7,143 bases of DNA from Collinsella sp. (GCA_019419625.1 DXZO01000049.1:1-7143); one strand, 5' to 3'; shown: positions 1 through 6,374, numbered from the stretch's first letter. Notes: generated by a model not told the origin, from the sequence alone. Numbers and translations: made by a program.

Positions 1-63
1 AAATGCCAATCCCAACGAACAGTAGCGGCTTGCTCGCGCTCGGCTCCAGCAGCATACAAGACG
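1..63. other. Left edge, nothing assignable
   Basis: This stretch lies beyond the tRNA terminator. Several frames stay open across it on both strands simply because it is short. On the minus strand an ATG at 55-53 opens a frame that reads MLLEPSASKPLLFVGIGI to the window edge. That could be a hydrophobic N-terminus, but no Shine-Dalgarno sequence precedes it, only the terminator T-tract. A plus-strand frame reads from 3 to a stop at 96-98 but would run through the terminator. I see no basis to call a gene. Confidence 0.3.
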
Positions 64-96
64 AAAAAAGCCCAGACCACCAAGGGGTCCGGGCTT
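64..96 (-). terminator. Rho-independent terminator after tRNA-Arg
   Basis: On the minus strand an arm reading AGCCCGGACC (95-86) pairs with GGTCTGGGCT (78-69), giving a 10-bp stem with one G-T wobble and a 7-nt loop. An extra A-T pair (68/96) can extend it. A run of six T (69-64) overlaps and follows the base of the stem. It lies just after the CCA end of the tRNA, about 10 nt downstream, so it fits as the 3' terminator of the tRNA transcript. It may also end read-through from the ABC transporter genes, since no other terminator is visible between them and the tRNA. Confidence 0.85.
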
Positions 97-105
97 AATA
101 AACGA

Positions 106-182
106 TGGTGCTCCATGGCGGATTCGAACCGTCGACCTTGGGATTAGAAGTCCCCTGCTCTATCCAACTGAGCTAATGGAGC
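106..182 (-). tRNA. tRNA-Arg, anticodon UCU
   Basis: The gene is 77 nt long including an encoded CCA end (109-106). On the minus strand the acceptor arm GCTCCAT pairs perfectly with ATGGAGC. The D arm is GCTC / GAGC around a loop containing AGTTGG. The anticodon loop is CTTCTAA with anticodon TCT (148-146), which reads AGA and possibly AGG arginine codons. The T loop TTCGAAT is canonical, followed by discriminator A73 and CCA. The anticodon stem has a G27-A43 mismatch at its top and the T stem an A-C opposition, both tolerable. It sits 54 nt downstream of the ABC ATPase stop and just before a strong terminator. Identity is read directly from the sequence. Confidence 0.97.
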
Positions 183-228
183 AAATAATCGCACGCCCAA
201 GCAAGCGCAAGCCTGTCAGGCGCAAGTA

Positions 229-234
229 ATTATA
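229..234 (-). promoter_or_regulatory. Candidate -10 element for the tRNA
   Basis: A perfect TATAAT lies on the minus strand, 46 nt upstream of the tRNA 5' end and just 2 nt past the stop codon of the ABC ATPase gene. It would start a transcript near 222 with a leader of about 40 nt. I see no convincing -35 hexamer at 16-18 nt spacing (the sequence there reads like TATCGC) and no extended -10 TG. It may therefore be a weak promoter or a chance match in an AT-rich stop-codon region. Confidence 0.35.
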
Positions 235-236
235 AC

Positions 237-1004
237 CTAGTTGAACTGCTCGCGATACGCCTTACAAACCTCATCGACCGGACCGTCCATGCGAAGGTCA
301 CCCTTCTCAATCCAAACGGCACGCTGACAGATGCGCTCGACCTGCTCCATGGAGTGCGAAACGAACAGAACCGTCACGTCGCCGCTCTGGATAAAGTGCT
401 GGATACGGTCCTCACACTTCTGCTGGAAGAACACGTCACCGACGGACAGCGTCTCGTCAACGATCAGAATATCGGGCTCGGTAATCGTCGCGATTGCAAA
501 GGCGATACGCGCCACCATGCCCGAGGAGAAGTTCTTAAGCGGCATATCGACAAAGTTCTGCAGCTCGGCAAACTCAATAATGCCGTCAAAGTTGGCGTCG
601 ATGAACTCCTTGGTATAGCCGAGCAGGGCGCCGTTCAGATAGATGTTCTCGCGGGCGGTCAGCTCGGGGTCAAAGCCGGCACCAAGCTCAATCAACGGCG
701 CGATGTTACCGTGCACCTTAACGCTGCCCTCGCTAGGCTCAAGCACGCCAGCGATAATCTTGAGCATCGTAGACTTGCCGGAACCATTGGTGCCAACCAG
801 GCCGACAACTTCGCCGCGATGAATCTCGAACGAAATGTGCTTAAGCGCCCTAAACTCCTCAAAGAACAGCTCGTGCTTGGCGAGCTTGATGAAGTACTCC
901 TTGAGGTTGGTCAGCGACTCAGACGCCATGTTAAAGATCATGGTGACGTCGTCGACCTCGACAGCCAGAGGCTGCTCGCTGTAATCAACAACAGATTCAG
1001 TCAT
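237..1004 (-). CDS. Polysaccharide/teichoic acid ABC exporter, ATP-binding subunit (TagH/Wzt type)
   Basis: This is the cytoplasmic ATPase that powers export of an undecaprenyl-linked glycan or teichoic-acid-like polymer through the permease encoded just upstream. The 255-aa protein shows a complete nucleotide-binding domain: Walker A GTNGSGKST (residues 71-79), the ELGAGFDPELTARENI segment typical of the TagH/Wzt/KpsT group (about 106-121), signature FSSGM (159-163), Walker B ILIVDE (179-184) and the switch histidine in SHS (217). It stops soon after the NBD, so it lacks the C-terminal carbohydrate-binding domain seen in some Wzt proteins and the long extension of B. subtilis TagH. I chose ATG at 1004 because AAGGAG (1017-1012) lies 7 nt upstream; the GTG one codon earlier would leave only 4 nt. 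It is 11 nt from the permease stop, so the pair is almost certainly co-translated. The exported polymer cannot be told from this subunit. Confidence 0.93.
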   Translation of the reverse strand: MTESVVDYSEQPLAVEVDDVTMIFNMASESLTNLKEYFIKLAKHELFFEEFRALKHISFEIHRGEVVGLVGTNGSGKSTMLKIIAGVLEPSEGSVKVHGNIAPLIELGAGFDPELTARENIYLNGALLGYTKEFIDANFDGIIEFAELQNFVDMPLKNFSSGMVARIAFAIATITEPDILIVDETLSVGDVFFQQKCEDRIQHFIQSGDVTVLFVSHSMEQVERICQRAVWIEKGDLRMDGPVDEVCKAYREQFN

Positions 1005-1011
1005 CACAGCA

Positions 1012-1017
1012 CTCCTT
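1012..1017 (-). promoter_or_regulatory. Ribosome binding site of the ABC ATPase, overlapping the permease stop
   Basis: AAGGAG on the minus strand shares its first two bases with the permease stop codon TAA (1018-1016). It sits 7 nt from the ATG at 1004 and 4 nt from the GTG at 1007, which favours the ATG. Ribosomes finishing the permease stop directly on this site, which points to translational coupling and matched subunit amounts. Confidence 0.8.
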
Positions 1018-1861
1018 AGATGTAGAGGATAAATTTGCGCTCGGACTTATGGAACACGGTGTAGCCGATAACAAGCGCAAGGACCGCCCAAGCAACGCAC
1101 ATACCAAACGTCATGAGCGAGGGCGTAGTCTGGAACAGAAAGATATCGCGCATAAACTGCAGGTAGTTGAACATGGGGTTCGCATACATCAAGATACGCA
1201 CGAGATGCGGCATTTGCGCAATATAGTCAGTCGTCCAGAAGATGGGCGTAATGTAAGTCCACGCCGTAATGACGACGCTCCATAGATGCATAACGTCGCG
1301 GAAAAAGACCGTAAGAGCAGAGAGCATCATGCCCAGGCCCATGCAGAAGCACATAAGCAGCAGCAGGCAAACCGGCAGCAGAATGAGGTGCCAAGAAGGC
1401 ATAACGCGGAACCACAGCATGACGATGGCGACGGCGACCAGCGAGAAGGCAAAGTTGACCAGCGAGAAGAGCACCTTCTGCACCGGGAAGACCCAGCGGT
1501 GCACCTTAACCTTCTTGAGCAAAGGGGCAGCACCCACGATCGACGTCAGGGCCTGGTTCGTAGACTCGGACATGACGGCAAAGGTAATGTTACCCACGAT
1601 CAAGTACAGCGGGTACATCTCGGGCGTCATTGAGCCATTGCGGCCCTGGCCAAAAATCGTCGAGAACACGATGGCCATAACAATCATCATCAGCAACGGG
1701 TTGAGCACCGACCACGCGACGCCCAGAACGCTACGGCGATACTTGATCTTAAAATCCTTGGTAACCAGCTGACGAAGGATAAACGCGTCCTTCTCAAATT
1801 CGTTCTTAGCAAACGTCGCAGGCAGACTGCGAGTTTCTTGTTGCTTTGTCTGATCCGACAC
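1016..1861 (-). CDS. Polysaccharide/teichoic acid ABC-2 type permease (TagG/Wzm type)
   Basis: This is the integral membrane subunit that forms the export channel for a lipid-linked polymer, partner of the ATPase encoded 11 nt downstream. The 281-aa protein has a short hydrophilic N-terminus, then the amphipathic KDFKIKYRRSVLGVAWS segment (about 35-51) diagnostic of TagG/Wzm/KpsM-type ABC-2 permeases, followed by about six hydrophobic helices. The NPLLMMIVMAIVF helix, the FFRDV motif before the fifth helix and the YANPMFNYLQFMRDI segment near the end are also typical. Length matches the family (about 260-290 aa). I chose GTG at 1861 because AAGGGAG (1876-1870) lies 8 nt upstream. An in-frame TTG at 1924 would add 21 residues, has no ribosome site and would place the likely promoter inside the gene. 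The assignment to envelope-polymer export is secure at family level; the substrate is unknown. Confidence 0.92.
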   Translation of the reverse strand: MSDQTKQQETRSLPATFAKNEFEKDAFILRQLVTKDFKIKYRRSVLGVAWSVLNPLLMMIVMAIVFSTIFGQGRNGSMTPEMYPLYLIVGNITFAVMSESTNQALTSIVGAAPLLKKVKVHRWVFPVQKVLFSLVNFAFSLVAVAIVMLWFRVMPSWHLILLPVCLLLLMCFCMGLGMMLSALTVFFRDVMHLWSVVITAWTYITPIFWTTDYIAQMPHLVRILMYANPMFNYLQFMRDIFLFQTTPSLMTFGMCVAWAVLALVIGYTVFHKSERKFILYI

Positions 1862-1869
1862 GGATGCAA

Positions 1870-1876
1870 CTCCCTT
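1870..1876 (-). promoter_or_regulatory. Ribosome binding site deciding the permease GTG start
   Basis: AAGGGAG on the minus strand lies 8 nt before GTG at 1861-1859. This is the only good Shine-Dalgarno sequence near the 5' end of the permease frame. It sets the start at GTG rather than at the TTG 63 nt upstream. Confidence 0.75.
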
Positions 1877-1900
1877 ACTCGTAATCGTTGACAAACGAAC

Positions 1901-1906
1901 AGTATA
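1901..1906 (-). promoter_or_regulatory. Candidate -10 element of the ABC exporter operon
   Basis: TATACT on the minus strand matches the -10 consensus at five of six bases. It would start transcription near 1894, giving a leader of about 33 nt before the permease GTG. No good -35 hexamer is visible at 16-18 nt (the region reads ATCGTT/TCGTTT), so the promoter may be weak or need an activator. The position fits and there is no better candidate in the intergenic region. Confidence 0.45.
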
Positions 1907-1985
1907 GACCCGACAGCCATGCAAACGATTCGCGCAACAAAACTGGAGAACTAACCCACATCTTAGGATGCCAAGCCCAAACGGC

Positions 1986-1991
1986 TATACT
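1986..1991 (+). promoter_or_regulatory. Candidate -10 element of the glycosyltransferase operon
   Basis: TATACT on the plus strand matches five of six consensus bases and lies 30 nt before the GTG start of the first glycosyltransferase. The predicted start near 1998 leaves a leader of about 24 nt that contains the ribosome site. The -35 region, around 1963-1968 (TTAGGA), is poor. It faces away from an identical hexamer at 1906-1901, 79 bp apart, so the two operons diverge from a common control region. Confidence 0.5.
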
Positions 1992-2009
1992 GCAAAGGAT
2001 TGAATATAT

Positions 2010-2015
2010 AAGGAG
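2010..2015 (+). promoter_or_regulatory. Ribosome binding site deciding the GTG start at 2022
   Basis: AAGGAG lies 6 nt before GTG at 2022, a strong site with good spacing. A TTG at 2018 is out of frame and too close. This supports a GTG start for the first glycosyltransferase. Confidence 0.75.
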
Positions 2016-2021
2016 CATTGA

Positions 2022-2993
2022 GTGAATTCTGAATCCATCGCCGTCATCATCCCTTGCTACAACGAAGCGCTCACGATCGGTAAGGTCATCGACGACTTTC
2101 ACCGCGAGCTTCCGCAAGCGACGGTCTATGTCTATGACAACAACTCATCGGACGATACCTCACGCATCGCTACCGAGCACGGCGCCACGGTCCGCTTTGA
2201 GCCCCGCCAGGGAAAGGGCAACGTTTGCCGCCAGATGTTTCGCGATATCGACGCCGATTGCTACCTGATGGTCGACGGAGACGACACCTACCCCGCCGAG
2301 GCGGCCAAAACCCTCTGCGAGCCCATCCTTAACGGCACGGCCGACATGACCGTAGGCGACCGCCTTTCCAACGGCACCTACTCCGAGGAGAACAAGCGCG
2401 CCTTCCATGGCTTTGGCAACAATCTGGTCCGCGCCATGATCAAGTGGATCTATGGCTACAGCTTCGATGACGTCATGACCGGCTACCGCGCCATGAGCCG
2501 CCCGTTTGTTAAAACTTTTCCCGTGCTTTCCGAGGGCTTCCAGATCGAAACCGAGCTCTCGATCCACGCCGTCGACCACCGCTGGCGCATCAAAGATGTG
2601 CCCATCGAGTACCGAGACCGTCCGGAAGGCTCCGAGTCCAAGCTCAATACCGTGAGCGACGGCATTAAAGTCGTTGCGATGATCGGCACGCTGTTCAAGG
2701 ACTACCGCCCGCTGAAGTTCTTCAGCCTCGTCGCGCTTCTGTTTGCGGTGATCGGCCTCGCCCTGGGCATGCCCATAGTTGTCGAGTATTTCCAGACCGG
2801 CCTCGTTCCGCGCTTCCCCACCGCTATGCTCGCCGCGTCGTTTATGTTCCTATGCAGCCTGAGCCTTGCAACCGGATTCATCCTGGATTCTGTAGCAAAG
2901 GTCGAAAAAAAGCAGTGGGAGGTCAACGTGTACAGCAAATACGCCTACGACGACCAGCCCGGCCACCCTACTTCCAATCCAAACGAGAGGTAA
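2022..2993 (+). CDS. Family 2 glycosyltransferase, DPM1-like, with two C-terminal membrane helices
   Basis: This is probably an inner-leaflet enzyme that moves a sugar from a nucleotide donor to a polyprenyl phosphate or other lipid acceptor. The 323-aa protein begins with the GT2 strand IAVIIPCYNE (6-15). It then has DNNSSDDT (39-46), the basic loop RQGKGN (62-67), the DGD metal/nucleotide motif (85-87, then DTY), DDVMTGYRAMSR (149-160) and EGFQIETE (171-178), all typical of dolichyl-phosphate-mannose-synthase-like GT2 proteins. Two hydrophobic segments follow (about 233-257 and 267-288), then a polar tail rich in charged residues. GTG start is supported by AAGGAG 6 nt upstream. It is the first gene of a rightward operon, 6 nt ahead of the second GT2. 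It differs from its neighbour in every motif, so it is not a recent duplicate. Donor sugar and acceptor cannot be read from the sequence. Confidence 0.9.
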   Translation: MNSESIAVIIPCYNEALTIGKVIDDFHRELPQATVYVYDNNSSDDTSRIATEHGATVRFEPRQGKGNVCRQMFRDIDADCYLMVDGDDTYPAEAAKTLCEPILNGTADMTVGDRLSNGTYSEENKRAFHGFGNNLVRAMIKWIYGYSFDDVMTGYRAMSRPFVKTFPVLSEGFQIETELSIHAVDHRWRIKDVPIEYRDRPEGSESKLNTVSDGIKVVAMIGTLFKDYRPLKFFSLVALLFAVIGLALGMPIVVEYFQTGLVPRFPTAMLAASFMFLCSLSLATGFILDSVAKVEKKQWEVNVYSKYAYDDQPGHPTSNPNER

Positions 2994-2999
2994 ACCACC

Positions 3000-3968
3000 A
3001 TGCCGCTCATCTCCATTGTCGTGCCGTGCTACAACGAGCAGGAATCGCTTCCGATCTTTCTCAAAGAGCTCGATAGCGTCGTTCGCATCATGACCCAGCA
3101 AGACCCCTGCATCTCCTTTGAAGCCGTCCTCATCGACGACGGCTCGGCAGACAAAACGCTTTCCGTCATGAAGGCGCAAGCCGCGGCGGCGCATCCATAC
3201 GCCATCCGCTGGCACTCTTTCTCGCGCAACTTTGGCAAGGAGGCGGCACTGTTTGCCGGACTCCAACATGCAAAGGGTGACTATGTCGCCACCATGGACG
3301 CCGACATGCAGGACCCGCCCTCGCTGCTGCCGCAGATGTATGAGATCTTGCAAACCGAAGACTACGACAACGTCGCTACGCGCAGGACCACCCGTAAAGG
3401 CGAGCCTCCAATCAGGTCGTTCTTCGCCCGCATGTTCTACAAGATCATCAACCGCATTTCCAATGCGGACATCGTAGACGGCGCACGCGACTTTAGGCTC
3501 ATGAAGCGACCTATGGTCAACGCTATCGTCTCCATGGGAGAATATAACCGATTTTCCAAGGGCATTTACGGCTGGGTGGGCTTCAAGACTAAATGGCTCC
3601 CCTACGTAAACGTCAACCGCGTGGCCGGCGAGACCAAGTGGAGCTTTTGGTCGCTGCTCCTCTATTCCATCGACGGCATCGTCGCGTTTTCCACGGCACC
3701 GCTCTCCCTCGCCGCCCTCACGGGTATCGTTTTCTGCCTCATCGCTATTCTGGGATTCGTCGTCATCCTAGTCAAAACACTCGTTTGGGGTGACCCCGTC
3801 GGCGGATGGCCGTCGCTCGCCTGTCTCATAATGCTGTTTGGCGGCATGCAGCTTCTGTGCTTAGGAATCATCGGTGAATACTTGGCAAAAACCTACTTGG
3901 AAACCAAGCGACGTCCCATCTATATCATTCGAGAATCCAACGAGGAATCTGATGACACGGTCCAATAA
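3000..3968 (+). CDS. CsbB/GtrB-like polyprenyl-phosphate glycosyltransferase
   Basis: This enzyme likely loads one sugar onto undecaprenyl phosphate at the cytoplasmic face, making the donor used outside by the adjacent YfhO protein. The 322-aa protein shows ISIVVPCYNEQESL (4-17), DDGSADKT (46-53), SRNFGKEAAL (75-84), the catalytic-site motif MDADMQDPP (99-107) and the RDFRLMKR motif (163-170). The FSKGIYGWVGF segment (185-195), two membrane helices (about 231-258 and 271-295) and a GEYLAKTYLETKRRPIY tail (292-308) complete it. This whole set is characteristic of GtrB/CsbB/ArnC-type enzymes, and the length is typical. ATG at 3000 has a GAGAGG site 9 nt upstream that lies within the end of the preceding gene. 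Its end overlaps the yfhO start by 17 nt. B. subtilis CsbB (with YfhO) and Listeria GtlA are the closest functional parallels I know; the sugar is inferred only as 'a hexose or GlcNAc-like residue'. Confidence 0.92.
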   Translation: MPLISIVVPCYNEQESLPIFLKELDSVVRIMTQQDPCISFEAVLIDDGSADKTLSVMKAQAAAAHPYAIRWHSFSRNFGKEAALFAGLQHAKGDYVATMDADMQDPPSLLPQMYEILQTEDYDNVATRRTTRKGEPPIRSFFARMFYKIINRISNADIVDGARDFRLMKRPMVNAIVSMGEYNRFSKGIYGWVGFKTKWLPYVNVNRVAGETKWSFWSLLLYSIDGIVAFSTAPLSLAALTGIVFCLIAILGFVVILVKTLVWGDPVGGWPSLACLIMLFGGMQLLCLGIIGEYLAKTYLETKRRPIYIIRESNEESDDTVQ

Positions 3969-6360
3969 ATGCACGTTCAAGAATGTGGCATTCTATGCTG
4001 CCTGCTTTGCGTTTTCCGTCGCGCTCTTTGTCGCACTTGCAGCGGCGGGGCACGTCTGCCCCTTTGGCGACAACTCGTTTCTCGCTAGCGACCTCAAGTA
4101 CCAGTACATCGACTTCTTTGCTTGGTTCCGGCGCGTCCTTTTGGGCGAGGAGAATCTTCGCTACTCCTTTTCTCAGGGACTGGGCATGAACACGTGGGGG
4201 CTCTATAGCTACTATCTCGCCAGCCCCTTTAACCTGCTCTGCGTACTGTTTCCTCAAGACAAGCTGACGCTCTTTGTGTTTGTTATCACCGCGCTCAAGC
4301 TCGGCTGCATCCACATCAGCAGCGCCTGGTTCCTGCAAAAGCGCTTTGGCCTACCCAAGCCCGCAGCATTCCTGCTTTCCCTCTCGTTCACATTTTGCAG
4401 CTGGACCATCAGCAACCTGCGCAACCCGCTTTGGATCGATTGCCTCATCCTGCTGCCCATCTGCGCCTACGGATGCTACGAGCTCATCCGCAAGCAGCGC
4501 ATGATCTGCCTCGTCATCGCAACGGCGCTCAATGTCATGTTCTGCTGGTATACGGCCTACATCAGCATCCTGTTCCTCTGCATCTTCGTATTGGTCGAAT
4601 TTATCGATTTTGTTACAGAAGAAGGATTTAGCTGGAAGCTCATGCTCGATCGGGCCCTGCGATTCGCCGGGGGCATCGCGCTTGGACTGCTCCTGTCCGC
4701 CTGGACCTTTTTGCCGACCATCCTTGCCATGTCCAAGGGCGGTCCCGTTCTGGCGCTCGGCCCCCTACTTAAAACCAGCCTCAAGTCGCTCATCAGGGGC
4801 TTTCTTCCCTGCATGTGGGTAAACAACGATAGCACACCGCAGTTCTATTGCGGCATCATCATGATGCTGCTTGCGGCGAGCTTGCTGGTTAACCGCACGG
4901 TTTCAATCAAGACGCGTATCGCAACACTCGTCGTCACGATAACCCTAGTCGCAAGCTCCGTTTTGAGCCCGCTCGAGTACATCTGGTGCGGCATGCGCGT
5001 TCCTAACGGATTCTACTCGCGCACGGCCTTTTTGCTTAGCTTCTTTGCGCTGTGGGCCGCAGGATACGCGTTGCAGAAACTCAATGAGCGGCCAACATTA
5101 CGTCGAGCCCATCGTCCGGCCATCATCATGCCGCTCCTGGCGCTCACGGCAATTGAACTATTTGCCAACGCCCATGTTATGTGGAACCAGCTGTACACAG
5201 GCTATTCCGAAGAAGCCAACAGCGCCTATGTCGCCACCGCAACCAACACGATCACAGCCATTCAAAGCCAGGATTCGGCGTCTTTCTACCGCATCGACCG
5301 TACGATTACGCGCGCCGATAGCGCCGCCCTCAACGAAGGCCTGGCGCTTGGATACAACCAACTGTCTTCATATTCGTCGGCAAACAACCCACAAGCAATT
5401 GCACTGCTCAACTCCCTTGGATACAGCAGTGTCGGCGAGTTTTCGACCCGTTATGCCGAGCCCATTCTTGCCGTCGATGCCCTACTGGGAGTCAAGTATG
5501 CCATCGCCGAGCACGCGCCCGTGGGATACACGGCAATGCCAGAGCTGGCCGGCTCAGCAAACTCGGTATACAAGAACCCCTTCGCGCTCAGTCTTGGTAT
5601 TGCGGCATCTAGAGACATCCAAAACTGCACGCTAGACGGCGAGAACCCCTTCGAGAAACAAAACGATCTATATGGCAAAATCCTAGGCCGCAAGATTGAA
5701 CTCTATACCAAGATTGAAGCCACACAGACACTGGACAGCCAGAACTTAAGGCAGTGGAACGTCACCGTGCCGTCGGGTTCCATCGGGTATCTCTACATTA
5801 ACAAAGATGCGATCGCCGGCAGTTATTGGCCCGCCGCCCTTACCATCGACCAGCGAACGATTGAAAACGAGGCCTGGAGATTCGACAATAATATCCGCCA
5901 GATTGCGGATGCATCGGACGCCCCGAGCCAGCATACGGTATCAATCGGAGTCGCAGAGGGCTATACAGACATGCCCCAAGACAATGAGCCAGTCTTTTAC
6001 GCCCTCAATCTGGACGTTTTCAAACAGATCATTAACGAGCTTAAGACGAGCGAGTTTAGTCCGACGGTTTTTGAGGACGGAAGGATCGAAGGCGAGTATA
6101 CCGCCAAGGATGACAGCAACCTGCTGTTGAGCGTTCCGTACGATGAGGGCTGGAACGTTACGGTAAACGGCACCGCCGCAGAACTAACGCCCGCCGCCGA
6201 TAAGGGCTTGTCATCCCTGAACTTGCAGAAAGGCGCGAATAGGATCGTGATGACCTACAAGACTCCGGGCGCCCTTGCGGGGCTTGCAGTGAGTCTGGCG
6301 ACCGTCATTGCCCTTGTTGCGGCGGGGCTATTCGCCAGATACAAGAAAAGCCGCCGTTAA
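3952..6360 (+). CDS. YfhO-family membrane protein, probable GT-C glycosyltransferase
   Basis: YfhO-family proteins are polytopic membrane enzymes thought to transfer a sugar from undecaprenyl phosphate to a surface polymer such as lipoteichoic acid. The 802-aa protein has a first helix at about 11-33, then the outside loop FGDNSFLASDLKYQY with the conserved aspartate (D47), YSFSQGLG (71-78), NPLWID (158-163) and VPNGFYSR (350-357), all family landmarks. About a dozen helices occupy residues 11-410. A large extracytoplasmic domain (about 410-770) follows, then one last helix (about 774-796) and a basic tail RYKKSRR. I chose ATG at 3952: GAGGA lies 5 nt upstream, the protein then starts MTRSNK just before the first helix, and it overlaps the preceding gene by 17 nt. 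An in-frame ATG at 3874 would add 26 residues encoded within the GT2 gene. Its pairing with a CsbB-like gene is the known arrangement. The acceptor is unknown. Confidence 0.9.
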   Translation: MTRSNKCTFKNVAFYAACFAFSVALFVALAAAGHVCPFGDNSFLASDLKYQYIDFFAWFRRVLLGEENLRYSFSQGLGMNTWGLYSYYLASPFNLLCVLFPQDKLTLFVFVITALKLGCIHISSAWFLQKRFGLPKPAAFLLSLSFTFCSWTISNLRNPLWIDCLILLPICAYGCYELIRKQRMICLVIATALNVMFCWYTAYISILFLCIFVLVEFIDFVTEEGFSWKLMLDRALRFAGGIALGLLLSAWTFLPTILAMSKGGPVLALGPLLKTSLKSLIRGFLPCMWVNNDSTPQFYCGIIMMLLAASLLVNRTVSIKTRIATLVVTITLVASSVLSPLEYIWCGMRVPNGFYSRTAFLLSFFALWAAGYALQKLNERPTLRRAHRPAIIMPLLALTAIELFANAHVMWNQLYTGYSEEANSAYVATATNTITAIQSQDSASFYRIDRTITRADSAALNEGLALGYNQLSSYSSANNPQAIALLNSLGYSSVGEFSTRYAEPILAVDALLGVKYAIAEHAPVGYTAMPELAGSANSVYKNPFALSLGIAASRDIQNCTLDGENPFEKQNDLYGKILGRKIELYTKIEATQTLDSQNLRQWNVTVPSGSIGYLYINKDAIAGSYWPAALTIDQRTIENEAWRFDNNIRQIADASDAPSQHTVSIGVAEGYTDMPQDNEPVFYALNLDVFKQIINELKTSEFSPTVFEDGRIEGEYTAKDDSNLLLSVPYDEGWNVTVNGTAAELTPAADKGLSSLNLQKGANRIVMTYKTPGALAGLAVSLATVIALVAAGLFARYKKSRR

Positions 6361-6374
6361 GAACGGCGGCTTTT
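6346..6374. terminator. Bidirectional terminator containing the yfhO stop codon
   Basis: AAAAGCCGCCGTT (6346-6358) pairs with AACGGCGGCTTTT (6362-6374), giving a 13-bp perfect stem with a 3-nt AAG loop. The yfhO stop TAA (6358-6360) sits at the stem top and loop, so the last Arg codons are part of the hairpin. The flanking A and T runs provide a T-rich tail on either strand, so it can end both the rightward operon and leftward transcription from rfbD, whose stop is 26 nt away. This is a standard solution between convergent genes. Confidence 0.9.

Noticed and set aside
106..182. tRNA-Arg as an integration site with a second copy of its 3' end
   Set aside because: tRNA genes are common attachment sites, but I found no repeat of the tRNA 3' end and no integrase in the window.
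201..226. Repeated GCGCAAG words (205-211, 220-226) and a short GCCTG/CAGGC inverted repeat between tRNA and ATPase gene
   Set aside because: The copies are only 7 nt, the inverted repeat has too small a loop for a useful stem, and there is no T-tract, so neither a repeat family nor a terminator can be supported.
354..1019. A 221-codon open frame on the plus strand antisense to the ABC ATPase
   Set aside because: The reverse strand holds a complete ATPase with all motifs. The plus-strand frame has no recognisable motif and no ribosome site, and is a codon-bias shadow.
1862..1924. N-terminal extension of the permease to a TTG at 1924
   Set aside because: No Shine-Dalgarno sequence precedes it, it would cover the TATACT promoter element, and the GTG at 1861 has a strong site at 8 nt.
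1875..2117. An 80-codon minus-strand frame across the divergent intergenic region
   Set aside because: It starts antisense inside the first glycosyltransferase, has no clear ribosome site and would overlap both operon leaders.
2850..3353. A 167-codon minus-strand frame antisense across both glycosyltransferases
   Set aside because: No family resemblance, and it overlaps two well-supported genes on the other strand.
3874..3951. Upstream start for the YfhO protein
   Set aside because: This stretch encodes the conserved tail of the CsbB-like enzyme. The added residues are hydrophilic and the ATG at 3952 has its own GAGGA site and standard membrane-protein N-terminus.
5045..5635. A 196-codon plus-strand frame inside yfhO
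   Set aside because: It is a shifted reading of yfhO, rich in Ser, Arg and Pro, with no features of its own.
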